64,000 nucleotides of DNA, from contig NZ_JBKBQG010000021.1 in NCBI RefSeq assembly GCF_046292825.1, positions 1 to 64,000 of the forward strand. The letters run 5' to 3'. Source of the stretch: Salinarimonas sp046292825. Lineage in GTDB: Bacteria > Pseudomonadota > Alphaproteobacteria > Rhizobiales > Beijerinckiaceae. The notes under the pieces were generated by a model. It saw only the letters and a list, made by a program, of their open reading frames with translations, was not told the DNA's origin and searched no databases. Positions 44,582-53,321 of the stretch are shown here, piece after piece (the stretch's first letter is position 1; each line of letters starts with the position of its first letter). Position numbers and translations under genes: made by a program.

Positions 44582-45295
44582 TCAGCGATGTCGGCTCAGA
44601 AGAACGTCCTTGGCCTCGTTGACGCGGGCCGCGAGATAGGTCGATCCCCCCTGGTCGGGGTGCAGCTTCTTCATCAGGAGCCGGTGCGCGCGCCGGACGT
44701 CGTCGGCGGACGCGCCCGGCTCAAGCCCCAGGATCTGGTGGGCCTCCTCTTCCGTCATCGCGCCGCCCTTCGTCTCTCGGCGCGTCCCCGCGTCTGCGTC
44801 TCCCTGCGCGTGCTGACGCCATCCGGCAAACCGGCGGTCGAAATACGCCTCTAGCAGGCGCACCCCTTCGGGGTCGGCGCCGCGGCAGGCCTCGTAGAGA
44901 TCCTTGAGGGCCTTCTCGTCGAGATCGGCGAGCCGCCGCCCGGCATAGGCGCCCGCGAGCACCGTGCCCGCGAGCTCGCCCGTGTCGTGGGAGAGCTCCA
45001 TCTCGATCATCGCGGAGCGCACGCGCGAGACCTGCCCCGGCGATTTCGCGCCGCCGAAGCCGGGGATGCGCGCGAAGGGCGTCGACCAGCCGAGCAGCCA
45101 GGCGCCGGCGCAGCCGAGGAGGAGCGCCATGTCGATGCGCCCGCGCACCGCGAGGAGCGCCGCGAGGCCGATCAGCGCGAAGCCGCCGACGCGCTTGACG
45201 AGCTTGGCGACGTCGGCCGGGTTGGCGCGCTGGAAGGCGCGCATCAGCCACCAGAAGGCGAAAACCGCCGCGATCCCGTAGAGAAGCGAAACCAT
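44582..45295 (-). CDS. Membrane-anchored J-domain protein
   Basis: A 237-residue protein. It has two N-terminal helices (LLYGIAAVFAFWWLMRAF and ALIGLAALLAV) and a helical middle region (MIEMELSHDTGELAGTVL). The C-terminal 55 residues form a J domain with the HPD motif in LMKKLHPDQGG. It likely recruits and activates DnaK at the inner-membrane surface. It follows a VWA-domain gene after seven bases on the same strand, so the two are probably co-expressed. Confidence 0.9.
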   Translation of the reverse strand: MVSLLYGIAAVFAFWWLMRAFQRANPADVAKLVKRVGGFALIGLAALLAVRGRIDMALLLGCAGAWLLGWSTPFARIPGFGGAKSPGQVSRVRSAMIEMELSHDTGELAGTVLAGAYAGRRLADLDEKALKDLYEACRGADPEGVRLLEAYFDRRFAGWRQHAQGDADAGTRRETKGGAMTEEEAHQILGLEPGASADDVRRAHRLLMKKLHPDQGGSTYLAARVNEAKDVLLSRHR

Positions 45296-45302
45296 CCGCC
45301 GA

Positions 45303-46070
45303 TCACCCCTTGCGCCGCATGGCCGTCAGCAGGGCCTGCGCCTGCGGCTCGTGGGCCGCGAGACGCTCGAGCCCGTTCGCACCGGCGCTCGCATAGGTCG
45401 CGGCCGCGCGCAAGAGGCCGGCGAGCGCGCCGGGGGCGCCCGCGTCGAACCGGGCATAGGCGCCCCCCGTCAGGCGCGCCATCTCGCGGAAGGCGCGCTC
45501 GGCATTCGGCTCCCCGCCCTCCTGGAAGAAGAAGCCTTTGGCGTTGAGGAGGCCGAGCTCGCCCGCCTTGGCGCAGACCGCGTCGATGTCCTCCTCGAAG
45601 GCGTCGCCGACGAGGACGAACGCGTCGACCCCCTCCCCCCGCGCCTCGTTGCGGACATGGGAGAGCACGCGGCCGATCTGGGTGTGGCCGCCGCGGCAAT
45701 CGATCTTGACCATCATCGCGGTGAGCGCGGCCGGATCGACGACCCAGCGCGACGCGCGGCATTCCGAGAAGCCGCGGAAATAGACGAGCTGGACCGCGAG
45801 CCCGCCGATCTGCGCCGTCGTCTCGAACATCTGCGCCTGCAGCGAGCAGGCGAGATCCCAGGTCGGCTGGCGGCTCATGGTCGCATCGAGCGCGAAGACG
45901 AGCCGCCCGCGCCGCGCCCCCGAAGCGCTCGCCGGCCCGAGCGCCGAGGCCTTGGCGACAAACGCGTCGATCGCCGAGGCTCCGCTCGTCGCCGGTGGCG
46001 CGTGGTCCGGGCGCGGACGGGCCGTCGTCGAGGGGCGGGCGACAGCGTCGCGCTTCTTCTCGTCGGTCAT
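45303..46070 (-). CDS. VWA-domain protein
   Basis: A 255-residue protein with a von Willebrand factor A fold. LVFALDATMSRQPTWDLACS carries a MIDAS-like Asp-x-Thr-x-Ser pattern, and AFVLVGDAFEEDIDAVCAK supplies the second acidic strand. The N-terminal 45 residues are low-complexity. The family is often annotated only as VWA domain-containing. Its tight pairing with a J-domain protein suggests a joint role in protein assembly or stress, but no specific function is established. Confidence 0.85.
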   Translation of the reverse strand: MTDEKKRDAVARPSTTARPRPDHAPPATSGASAIDAFVAKASALGPASASGARRGRLVFALDATMSRQPTWDLACSLQAQMFETTAQIGGLAVQLVYFRGFSECRASRWVVDPAALTAMMVKIDCRGGHTQIGRVLSHVRNEARGEGVDAFVLVGDAFEEDIDAVCAKAGELGLLNAKGFFFQEGGEPNAERAFREMARLTGGAYARFDAGAPGALAGLLRAAATYASAGANGLERLAAHEPQAQALLTAMRRKG

Positions 46071-46294
46071 CTCGTTCTACTCGCGTTCGCCTCTGGATTC
46101 TTCTCTGCGTCGCTCGGCCTGCCCAGAAGATGTGGCGGAGGCACGGCCCCGATGCAATCGCCGGCTCGGCCGTTCGTCTACGGGTGCGACGATTTCGACT
46201 GTATGGCGACACGTTCCGTCCCTAATGTGGACACGCCGGTCGGCTCTCTCCATATTCTGTTCTTCACCCTGGGAACCAAACGCGAGGAACCCGC

Positions 46295-48151
46295 TTGCAG
46301 CCACGCTTCGCCGCTCTCGCCTTCGCCGTCGCTCTCCCGCTCGCGCTCGTCGCGCCGGGAGCCGCCGCTCTCGCCGCCGAAGAGGGGCCGGCCTGGCGCC
46401 ACGGCGCGGCCTTGATGGGCGAGCCGCGCTACGAGCCGGGCTTCCCGCATTTCGACTACGTGAACCCCGATGCGCCGAAGGGCGGCCTCCTGCGGCTCGG
46501 CGCGCTCGGCTCCTTCGACAATTTCAACCCGATCGTGGCCGGCATCCGCGGCGACCTCGCGGCCGGGATCGGGCTCGTCTACGAGACGCTGACCACCTCC
46601 GCGCTCGACGAGCCGGCGACGGAATACGGGCTGATCGCGGAGGCGATGCATTATCCGGAGGATTATTCCTCCGTCACCTTCCGCCTGAACCCGAACGCGC
46701 GCTGGCACGACGGCGAGCCGATCAGGGTGTCCGACGTGATCTGGTCCTTCGAGGTGCAGAAGGAGGCGAACCCGATGTACGCCTTCTACTACCGCAACGT
46801 GGTGGGCGCGGAGGAGACCGGCGAGCGCGAGGTGACCTTCCGCTTCGACCAGGCGAACAATCGCGAGCTGCCGAAGATCATGGGCCAGCTCCTCGTCCTG
46901 CCCGAGCATTGGTGGACGGCGCCGGGCCGCTCCCCGTCCGCGACGACGCTCGAGCCGCCGCTCGGCTCCGGGCCCTATCGGCTCGCGACGCACGTCGCCG
47001 GGCGCAGCGTCGTCTACGAGCGCGTGCCCGACGCCTGGGCGAACGATCTCAACGTGAATGTCGGCAAGAACAATTTCGGCACGATCCGCTACGAGTATTT
47101 CCGCGACGCGACGGTCCTGCTCGAGGCCTTCAAGGCCGACCAGGTCGATTTCCGCAACGAGAACGTCGCGCGCAATTGGGCCACCGCCTACGACTTCCCC
47201 GCCCGCGCCGAGGGGCGGGTGGTGCTCGAGAGCTTTCCGATCAACAGCACGGGGATCATGCAGGCCTACGTCCTGAACCTGCGCCAGGAGCGCTTCCAGG
47301 ACCCGCGGGTGCGCCGCGCCTTCAATCTCGCCTTCGATTTCGACGACATCAACCGGACGATCTTCTTCTCCGCCTACGAGCGCGTGTCGTCCTTCTTCCA
47401 CGGCACCGAGCTCGCGTCGTCGGGCCTGCCGGAGGGGTTGGAGCTCGAGATCCTCGAGGAATTCCGCGGGCAGATCCCCGACAGCGTCTTCGAGGTGGAA
47501 TACCGCAATCCCGACCACACGACGCCGCAGGCCAAGCGCGACAACCTGCGCGAGGCCGTGCGCCTCCTGCAGGAAGCGGGCTACGAGCTGCGCGGCCGGC
47601 AGATGGTCGACACGCGCACGGGCCGCCCGCTCACCCTCGAATTCCTAGGCTTCCAGTCCACGGACGAGCGCCACGCGCTGCCGTATTCCCAGGCACTCGC
47701 GCGGATCGGCGTGACCATGAACGTGCGCATCGTCGACCCGGCGCAATACCAGAACCGCCTGCGCAGCTTCGATTTCGACATGATCACCTCTCTGTGGGCG
47801 CAATCGCTTTCGCCGGGCAACGAGCAGCGCAATTACTGGGGCTCGGAGGCGGCGAACCGGCCGGGCTCGGACAATCACATCGGCGTGCAGGATCCCGCGA
47901 TCGACGCGCTGATCGAGCGGGTGATCTTCGCGCGCGACCGCGAGGAGCTCGTCGCGGCGACGCGTGCGCTCGACAGGGTGTTGTTGCACAAGGAGCTCGT
48001 CGTTCCGCAATGGACGCTGCGCGAGCAGCGCATCGCCCGGTGGGACCGCTTCTCGCGGCCCGACGAGCTGCCGGAATACGGGGCCTCGGCGTTCCCCACC
48101 GTGTGGTGGTTCGACGAGGAGAAGGCGCGGCGCGCGGGGAGGGCGCAATGA
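46295..48151 (+). CDS. ABC transporter substrate-binding protein (YejA-type), first paralogue
   Basis: A 618-residue periplasmic peptide-binding protein of the SBP_bac_5 family. Translation appears to begin at TTG 46295, which sits after CGAGGAAC. A signal peptide runs to about residue 28 (APGAAALAAEEG). Family features are FPHFDYVNPDAPKGGLLRLG and NARWHDGEPIRVSDVIWSFE. Its ending codon overlaps the next binding protein as ATGA. YejA-type proteins capture oligopeptides, including microcin C-like peptides. Two such proteins in one operon may differ in ligand. Confidence 0.9.
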   Translation: MQPRFAALAFAVALPLALVAPGAAALAAEEGPAWRHGAALMGEPRYEPGFPHFDYVNPDAPKGGLLRLGALGSFDNFNPIVAGIRGDLAAGIGLVYETLTTSALDEPATEYGLIAEAMHYPEDYSSVTFRLNPNARWHDGEPIRVSDVIWSFEVQKEANPMYAFYYRNVVGAEETGEREVTFRFDQANNRELPKIMGQLLVLPEHWWTAPGRSPSATTLEPPLGSGPYRLATHVAGRSVVYERVPDAWANDLNVNVGKNNFGTIRYEYFRDATVLLEAFKADQVDFRNENVARNWATAYDFPARAEGRVVLESFPINSTGIMQAYVLNLRQERFQDPRVRRAFNLAFDFDDINRTIFFSAYERVSSFFHGTELASSGLPEGLELEILEEFRGQIPDSVFEVEYRNPDHTTPQAKRDNLREAVRLLQEAGYELRGRQMVDTRTGRPLTLEFLGFQSTDERHALPYSQALARIGVTMNVRIVDPAQYQNRLRSFDFDMITSLWAQSLSPGNEQRNYWGSEAANRPGSDNHIGVQDPAIDALIERVIFARDREELVAATRALDRVLLHKELVVPQWTLREQRIARWDRFSRPDELPEYGASAFPTVWWFDEEKARRAGRAQ

Positions 48152-50067
48152 TCGATCGCACGAGACTTCTGCATCCCACCCGCCGCGGGCTCCTGATGGG
48201 AGCGGGCGCGATCGGCGTCGCCGCGGCGATCGGCCTGCCGCGCGCCGCGCGCGCCCACGATCACGCGGTCGCCGCCTACGGCCCCGTCGACGAGGATTTC
48301 GTCGAGCGCCACGGGCTGTCGCTGTTCGGCGACCTGAAGCACGGGCCGGATTTCGAGCGCTTCGACTACGTGAATCCGGCCGCGCCGAAGGGCGGGCGCA
48401 TCTCGCTGCAATTGTCCTCCGCCGCCTACAATCAGAACTTCAGCACCTTCAACACGCTCAACATCTTCGTCCTCCAGGGCGACGGCGCGGCGGGCATGGG
48501 GCTGACCTTCGACAGCCTGATGCGCGGCTCCGGCGACGAGCCGGACGCGATGTACGGCCTCGTCGCGCAATCGGTCTCGCGCTCCGCCGACGGGCTCGCC
48601 TTCCGCTTCCGGCTGCGTCCGGAGGCGCGCTTCCACGACGGGACGCCGATCACGGCCGACGACGTCGCCTTCACGATCGAAATCCTGCGCACGCAAGGCC
48701 ACCCGCGGCTCGTCCAGGTGCTGCGCGAGGTCGAGGGCGTCGAGGCGCTCGAGGAGCGGCTCGTCGAGGTGCGCTTCATCCCCCAACGCACGCGCGACAT
48801 CCCCCTCGTGGTCGCCGGCCTGCCGATCTTCTCGCGCGCCTATTGGGAGGGGCGCGATTTCCAGGCCTCGACGCTCGAGGCGCCGCTCGGCTCGGGGCCC
48901 TACCGGGTCGGGCGCTTCGAGGTTGGGCGCTGGATCGCCTTCCAACGCGTGCCCGATTACTGGGCGGCGGACCTGCCCGTGAATGTCGGCCAGTGGAATT
49001 TCGACGAGATCCGCTACGAGTATTTCCGCGATCGCCAGGTCGCCTTCGAGGCCTTCCGCGCAGGGCAGTTCTCCTGGCGCGAGGAATTCACCTCCCGCGA
49101 TTGGGCGCGGGGCTACGACTTTCCGGCCCGCCGCGAGGGACGCGTCGTCCAGGACGAGGTCGAGCTCGGCCTGCCGCGCGGCCCGCAGGGCTGGTGGTTC
49201 AACACGCGCCGCGCCAAGTTCGCCGACCCGCGCATCCGCGAGGCGATCTCGCTCGCCTTCGATTTCCCCTGGACGAACCAGAACATCATGTTCGGATTGC
49301 TCCAGCGGCTGACCTCGTTCTTCCAGAACTCGCCGATGCAGGCGCAGGGGCTGCCCTCTCCCGCCGAGCTCGCGCTGCTCGAGCCCTTCCGCGCGGGGCT
49401 GCCCGAGGAGGTGTTCGGCGAGCCCTACGAAGTGCCGCTCGCCGACGGGTCGGGCCAGGACCGCCAGCTCATGCGCCGCGCCAACGAGCTCCTGCTGGCG
49501 GCGGGCTGCGAGCGCCGGGGCGGCACGCTGCATCTGCCCTCGGGCGAGCCCTTCACGATCGAGTTCCTCGACTTCTCCCAGGCGCTGCAGCCGCACACGC
49601 AGCCCTTCCAGGCCAATCTCGGCCGGCTCGGAATCAACGCCACCTCGCGCATCGTCGACCCCGCCCAATACGAGCGGCGGATGAACGAGTTCGATTTCGA
49701 CATGACCTCGCGCGCCTTCGGCGCCTCCCTCACGCCCGGAGCGGGCCTGAGGGTCGTCTACGGATCGGAGGCGGCGGCGACGCCCGGCTCGGCCAATCTC
49801 GCCGGCATCCAGGACGCGGCCGTCGACGCGCTGATCGAGGCGATCGCCTCGGCGACGACGCGCGAGGAGATCCACGTCGCCGCCTCCGCGCTCGATCGCG
49901 TCCTGCGCGCGGGCCGCTACATCGTCTTCCACTGGTATCGCACCACGAGCTGGCTCGCCTTCTGGGACGAGTTCTCGTGGCCCGAGCGGCGGCCGAACTT
50001 CGCGCTCGGCGTGCTCGACACCTGGTGGTTCGATCCGGAGAAGGCCGCCCGCGCGCGGCGCGTCTGA
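48148..50067 (+). CDS. ABC transporter substrate-binding protein (YejA-type), second paralogue
   Basis: A 639-residue relative of the preceding protein. Its N-terminus is different: TRRGLLMGAGAIGVAAAIGL has a twin-arginine, so a Tat route is likely. GPDFERFDYVNPAAPKGGRI and ARFHDGTPITADDVAFTIEI align with the first paralogue, which marks a tandem duplication with later divergence. It overlaps the first gene by four bases. The permease gene follows after 81 bases. Confidence 0.9.
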   Translation: MIDRTRLLHPTRRGLLMGAGAIGVAAAIGLPRAARAHDHAVAAYGPVDEDFVERHGLSLFGDLKHGPDFERFDYVNPAAPKGGRISLQLSSAAYNQNFSTFNTLNIFVLQGDGAAGMGLTFDSLMRGSGDEPDAMYGLVAQSVSRSADGLAFRFRLRPEARFHDGTPITADDVAFTIEILRTQGHPRLVQVLREVEGVEALEERLVEVRFIPQRTRDIPLVVAGLPIFSRAYWEGRDFQASTLEAPLGSGPYRVGRFEVGRWIAFQRVPDYWAADLPVNVGQWNFDEIRYEYFRDRQVAFEAFRAGQFSWREEFTSRDWARGYDFPARREGRVVQDEVELGLPRGPQGWWFNTRRAKFADPRIREAISLAFDFPWTNQNIMFGLLQRLTSFFQNSPMQAQGLPSPAELALLEPFRAGLPEEVFGEPYEVPLADGSGQDRQLMRRANELLLAAGCERRGGTLHLPSGEPFTIEFLDFSQALQPHTQPFQANLGRLGINATSRIVDPAQYERRMNEFDFDMTSRAFGASLTPGAGLRVVYGSEAAATPGSANLAGIQDAAVDALIEAIASATTREEIHVAASALDRVLRAGRYIVFHWYRTTSWLAFWDEFSWPERRPNFALGVLDTWWFDPEKAARARRV

Positions 50068-50148
50068 GCGGTCCCTATTCCGCGCGGGCTCCTCCGTGCG
50101 GTACGCGTTGCAGGCCCTGTGCGGCCCCGAGAAAGTCCGAGGACAGCG

Positions 50149-51249
50149 ATGTTCGCCTATGTCGCCCGCCGCCTCCTGCTCATGATCCCGACCCTGATCG
50201 GGATCATGCTGATCTCCTTCGTCATCATCCAGTTCGCGCCGGGCGGGCCCGTCGAGCGCGTGCTCGCGCAGCTTCAGGGCACCGATGTCGGCGCGACCGC
50301 GCGCATCTCCGGCGGCGGGGGCGATTTCGGCGGCCAGCAGCTCGGCGGCGGCGCCGAGCCGACCTCGACCTATCGCGGCGCGCAGGGGCTCGACCCGGCC
50401 TTCATCGCCGAGCTCGAGCGGCAATTCGGCTTCGACCGGCCGGCGCACGAGCGCTTCTTCATGATGATGTGGAACTACATCCGCTTCGATTTCGGCAACA
50501 GCTACTTTCGAGACGTGGCGGTGATCGACCTCATCGTCGAGAAGCTGCCCGTCTCGATCACGCTCGGCCTGTGGATGACGGTCCTGTCCTACGCCATCTC
50601 GATCCCGCTCGGGATCAAGAAGGCGGTGCGCGACGGCACGCCCTTCGACTGGTGGACCTCCGCGGTCGTCATCGTCGGCTACGCCATCCCGAGCTTCCTG
50701 TTCGCGGTGCTCCTGATCGTGCTCTTCGCCGGCGGCTCGTTCTGGCAGATCTTCCCCTTGCGGGGGCTCACATCGGACAATTGGGAGCAATTGTCGCTCG
50801 CGGGCAAGGTGCTCGACTATCTGTGGCACATCACGCTGCCGGTGACCGCCATGGCGCTCGGCGCCTTTGCGACCGCGACGCTGCTCACCAAGAACTCGTT
50901 CCTCGACGAGATCCGCAAGCAATACGTCATGACCGCGCGGATGAAGGGCCTCTCCGAGCGGCAGGTGCTCTACGGCCACGTCTTCCGCAACGCGATGCTG
51001 ATCGTGATCGCCGGCTTCCCCGGGGCCTTCATCGGCGCCTTCTTCGCGGGCTCGCTCCTCATCGAGACGATCTTCTCGCTCGACGGGCTCGGGCTCCTCT
51101 CCTTCGAATCGATCGTCAACCGGGACTACCCCGTCGTGTTCGCGACGCTGTACATCTTCTCGCTCCTGGGCCTCGTGGTGAACCTGATCTCGGATCTGAC
51201 CTATGTCTGGATCGATCCGCGGATCGATTTCGAGACGCGGGAGGTCTGA
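50149..51249 (+). CDS. yejB: ABC transporter permease (YejB)
   Basis: A 366-residue inner-membrane permease of the DppB/OppB group. It starts MFAYVARRLLLMIPTLIGIM, has a long periplasmic loop (about residues 40-95), and the EAA loop VMTARMKGLSERQVLYGHVF. CCGAGGACAGCG lies ahead of the ATG at 50149. It forms the translocation pore together with the YejE-type permease and is driven by the YejF ATPase at 53318. Confidence 0.92.
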   Translation: MFAYVARRLLLMIPTLIGIMLISFVIIQFAPGGPVERVLAQLQGTDVGATARISGGGGDFGGQQLGGGAEPTSTYRGAQGLDPAFIAELERQFGFDRPAHERFFMMMWNYIRFDFGNSYFRDVAVIDLIVEKLPVSITLGLWMTVLSYAISIPLGIKKAVRDGTPFDWWTSAVVIVGYAIPSFLFAVLLIVLFAGGSFWQIFPLRGLTSDNWEQLSLAGKVLDYLWHITLPVTAMALGAFATATLLTKNSFLDEIRKQYVMTARMKGLSERQVLYGHVFRNAMLIVIAGFPGAFIGAFFAGSLLIETIFSLDGLGLLSFESIVNRDYPVVFATLYIFSLLGLVVNLISDLTYVWIDPRIDFETREV

Positions 51250-51252
51250 TCG

Positions 51253-52419
51253 ATGAACGCGCCCCTCGATCTCCGCAAGCCGCTCGACGGCGAGCGTCTG
51301 GCGCCGCCGCTCGCCAAGCGCGGGCTCGTCAACCTCTCGCCGATCAACCGGCGCAGGCTGGACAATTTCAAGAAGAACAAGCGCGGCTATTGGTCGTTCT
51401 GGATCTTCCTGGTGCTCTTCGTCCTGACGATGTTCGCCGAGTTCATCGCCAACGATCGTCCGATCCTGGCGATGTATCGCGGCGAGCTGCTCGTGCCCGT
51501 GCTCGTCGACTATCCGGAGGAGAAGTTCGGCGGCTTCCTGGCGGTGACGGATTACCGCGATCCGATGATCCAGGAGGAGATCGAGGCGCATGGCTGGATG
51601 CTGTGGCCGCCGATCCGCTTCCACTTCACCACCCACAACCTGAACCTCCCCGTCCCCGCGCCGGCGCCGCCGACCTGGATGCTCGACGAGGAGGTGTGCG
51701 AGAGCGCGGCCGCGCGGCTCGGGCTCGGCGGCTGCGCGGATCTCGAGACGAACTGGCTCGGCACCGACGACCAGGGCCGCGACGTGCTCGCGCGGCTCAT
51801 CTACGGCTTCCGGATCTCGGTCCTGTTCGGCCTCGTGCTCGCGGCCTTCTCCTCGGTGATCGGCGTCTTCGCCGGCGCGGTGCAGGGCTATTTCGGCGGC
51901 TGGACGGATCTCGCCTTCCAGCGCGTGATCGAGGTGTGGACGGCGATCCCCTCGCTCTACCTCCTGATCATCCTCGCCTCGGTGATCACGCCGACATTCT
52001 GGATCCTGCTCTTCATCCTGCTCCTGTTCTCGTGGGTGTCGCTGGTGGGCGTGGTGCGCGCCGAATTTCTGCGCGCGCGCAATTTCGAATATGTCCGCGC
52101 CGCGCGCGCGCTCGGCGTCGCCGACGCGACGATCATGTGGAAGCACGTCCTGCCCAACGCCATGGTCGCGACGCTGACCTTCCTGCCCTTCATCCTCAAC
52201 GGCTCGATCACGACGCTGACCTCGCTCGACTTCCTCGGCTTCGGCCTGCCGCCCGGCTCGCCCTCGCTCGGCGAGCTCCTCGCGCAGGGCAAGGCGAACC
52301 TGCAGGCGCCCTGGCTCGGGCTCACCGGCTTCTTCGTGATCGCGCTGATGCTCTCGCTGCTCATCTTCGTCGGCGAAGCCGTCCGCGACGCCTTCGACCC
52401 GCGCAAGACCTTCACGTGA
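51253..52419 (+). CDS. yejE: ABC transporter permease (YejE)
   Basis: A 388-residue permease of the OppC/DppC group. LSPINRRRLDNFKKNKRGYW is the typical YejE N-terminus, and ETNWLGTDDQGRDVLARLIY is the conserved sequence before the core helices. The EAA loop is VRAARALGVADATIMWKHVL. It starts three bases after the yejB stop. A toxin-antitoxin pair separates it from the ATPase gene of the same system, which is unusual for yej operons. Confidence 0.92.
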   Translation: MNAPLDLRKPLDGERLAPPLAKRGLVNLSPINRRRLDNFKKNKRGYWSFWIFLVLFVLTMFAEFIANDRPILAMYRGELLVPVLVDYPEEKFGGFLAVTDYRDPMIQEEIEAHGWMLWPPIRFHFTTHNLNLPVPAPAPPTWMLDEEVCESAAARLGLGGCADLETNWLGTDDQGRDVLARLIYGFRISVLFGLVLAAFSSVIGVFAGAVQGYFGGWTDLAFQRVIEVWTAIPSLYLLIILASVITPTFWILLFILLLFSWVSLVGVVRAEFLRARNFEYVRAARALGVADATIMWKHVLPNAMVATLTFLPFILNGSITTLTSLDFLGFGLPPGSPSLGELLAQGKANLQAPWLGLTGFFVIALMLSLLIFVGEAVRDAFDPRKTFT

Positions 52420-52454
52420 GGGTGGGCTATGATGGGCACAAGGAGGGCTTCGGC

Positions 52455-52868
52455 ATGAACAGGATCGTGCGGCATCACGTGCCGGTGAGCGAATTGCCCG
52501 AGAGCCTTCGCGAAGGGCTCGACCCGGGCGCGCTCGCGACGGTGGAGGTGACGGTGGAGACCGCCGCCGCCGCCGAGGGAGAGGCGCCGATGACGCTGGA
52601 GGAGATCCTGGCGTTCGAACAGGAGAATTTCCGATCGCTGGACGAGGTCGACGCGCACGTGAGAGCGCTGCGCGAGGAATGGGCGCATCCGAGTCTGGAG
52701 GACTATCTGCGCGCGGTCGATCGAGCGCCGGCTCCGGACCTCGCGCCGGAGGAGGTCGCGCACCGTGCAGCCTTGTTCGGTCGCTTTTTCGGAGCCGCCG
52801 CGGATGGGAGAACGACCGTTCGGGACGCAGTCACGCGGATCCGCGAATTGCGCGATCAAGACGACTGA
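52455..52868 (+). CDS. Putative antitoxin partner of the PIN toxin
   Basis: A 137-residue acidic protein I cannot place in a named family. Its position six bases before a PIN-domain toxin gene, its small size and its charged helical content (EQENFRSLDEVDAHVRALRE, TVRDAVTRIRELRDQDD) fit an antitoxin. AGGAGGG sits ten bases before the ATG. It lies between yejE and the vapC-like gene. Its codon use is less GC-biased than the Yej genes. Function is inferred from context only. Confidence 0.6.
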   Translation: MNRIVRHHVPVSELPESLREGLDPGALATVEVTVETAAAAEGEAPMTLEEILAFEQENFRSLDEVDAHVRALREEWAHPSLEDYLRAVDRAPAPDLAPEEVAHRAALFGRFFGAAADGRTTVRDAVTRIRELRDQDD

Positions 52869-52874
52869 CGGCGC

Positions 52875-53321
52875 ATGTCTTCGCCTGCCTACGAAAAGCT
52901 GGACGGCAGCCGCGTTTACCTTGACGCGAACATCGTCATAACTCTCGTCGAGATCGCCGACACTCGCCTCGCTCGCGTGCTCGAACGGGCGATGGTCGGA
53001 CGACTTCGACTCGTCACCAGCGAACTGACGCTTGCGGAAGTTCTGGTGCGCCCCCTTCGTGATGGTGACCAGAACCTATCCGCAATTTATCGGGACCTAT
53101 TCTCGCGCCCTCAAGTCATCGAGTGCGTCCCAGTTGCGCGTGAGGTGCTCGAATTGAGTTGTACGATTCGCGCTGAGGAAGGCGGGAAGTTGGCAGACTC
53201 GATTCACGTCGCTACCGCCGAAGCTTCGAATTGTGCTGTGTTCCTCTCGTCGGACCGACGGATCAAGACAAGAAAGCCGATGATCCGCATCGGTATCGAC
53301 GACATTCCGGATACGCCATGA
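52875..53321 (+). CDS. PIN-domain toxin (VapC-like)
   Basis: A 148-residue PIN-fold nuclease. All four acidic metal-ligand positions are visible: Asp17 (RVYLDANIVI), Glu55 (TLAEVLVRP), Asp108 (LADSIHVATA) and Asp127 (LSSDRRIKT). VapC toxins cleave tRNA or rRNA. Its stop overlaps the start of the YejF-type ATPase gene as ATGA, so ATPase translation may depend on reading the toxin. Lower GC and AT-rich codons mark it as foreign relative to the flanking transporter genes. Confidence 0.88.
   Translation: MSSPAYEKLDGSRVYLDANIVITLVEIADTRLARVLERAMVGRLRLVTSELTLAEVLVRPLRDGDQNLSAIYRDLFSRPQVIECVPVAREVLELSCTIRAEEGGKLADSIHVATAEASNCAVFLSSDRRIKTRKPMIRIGIDDIPDTP

Noticed and set aside
47875..52146. A 1,423-codon minus-strand open frame across the Yej operon.
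   Set aside because: It runs antisense through four well-supported transporter genes and encodes an Arg/Glu/Asp-rich sequence without any recognisable domain. Long shadow frames are expected at 70 percent GC.
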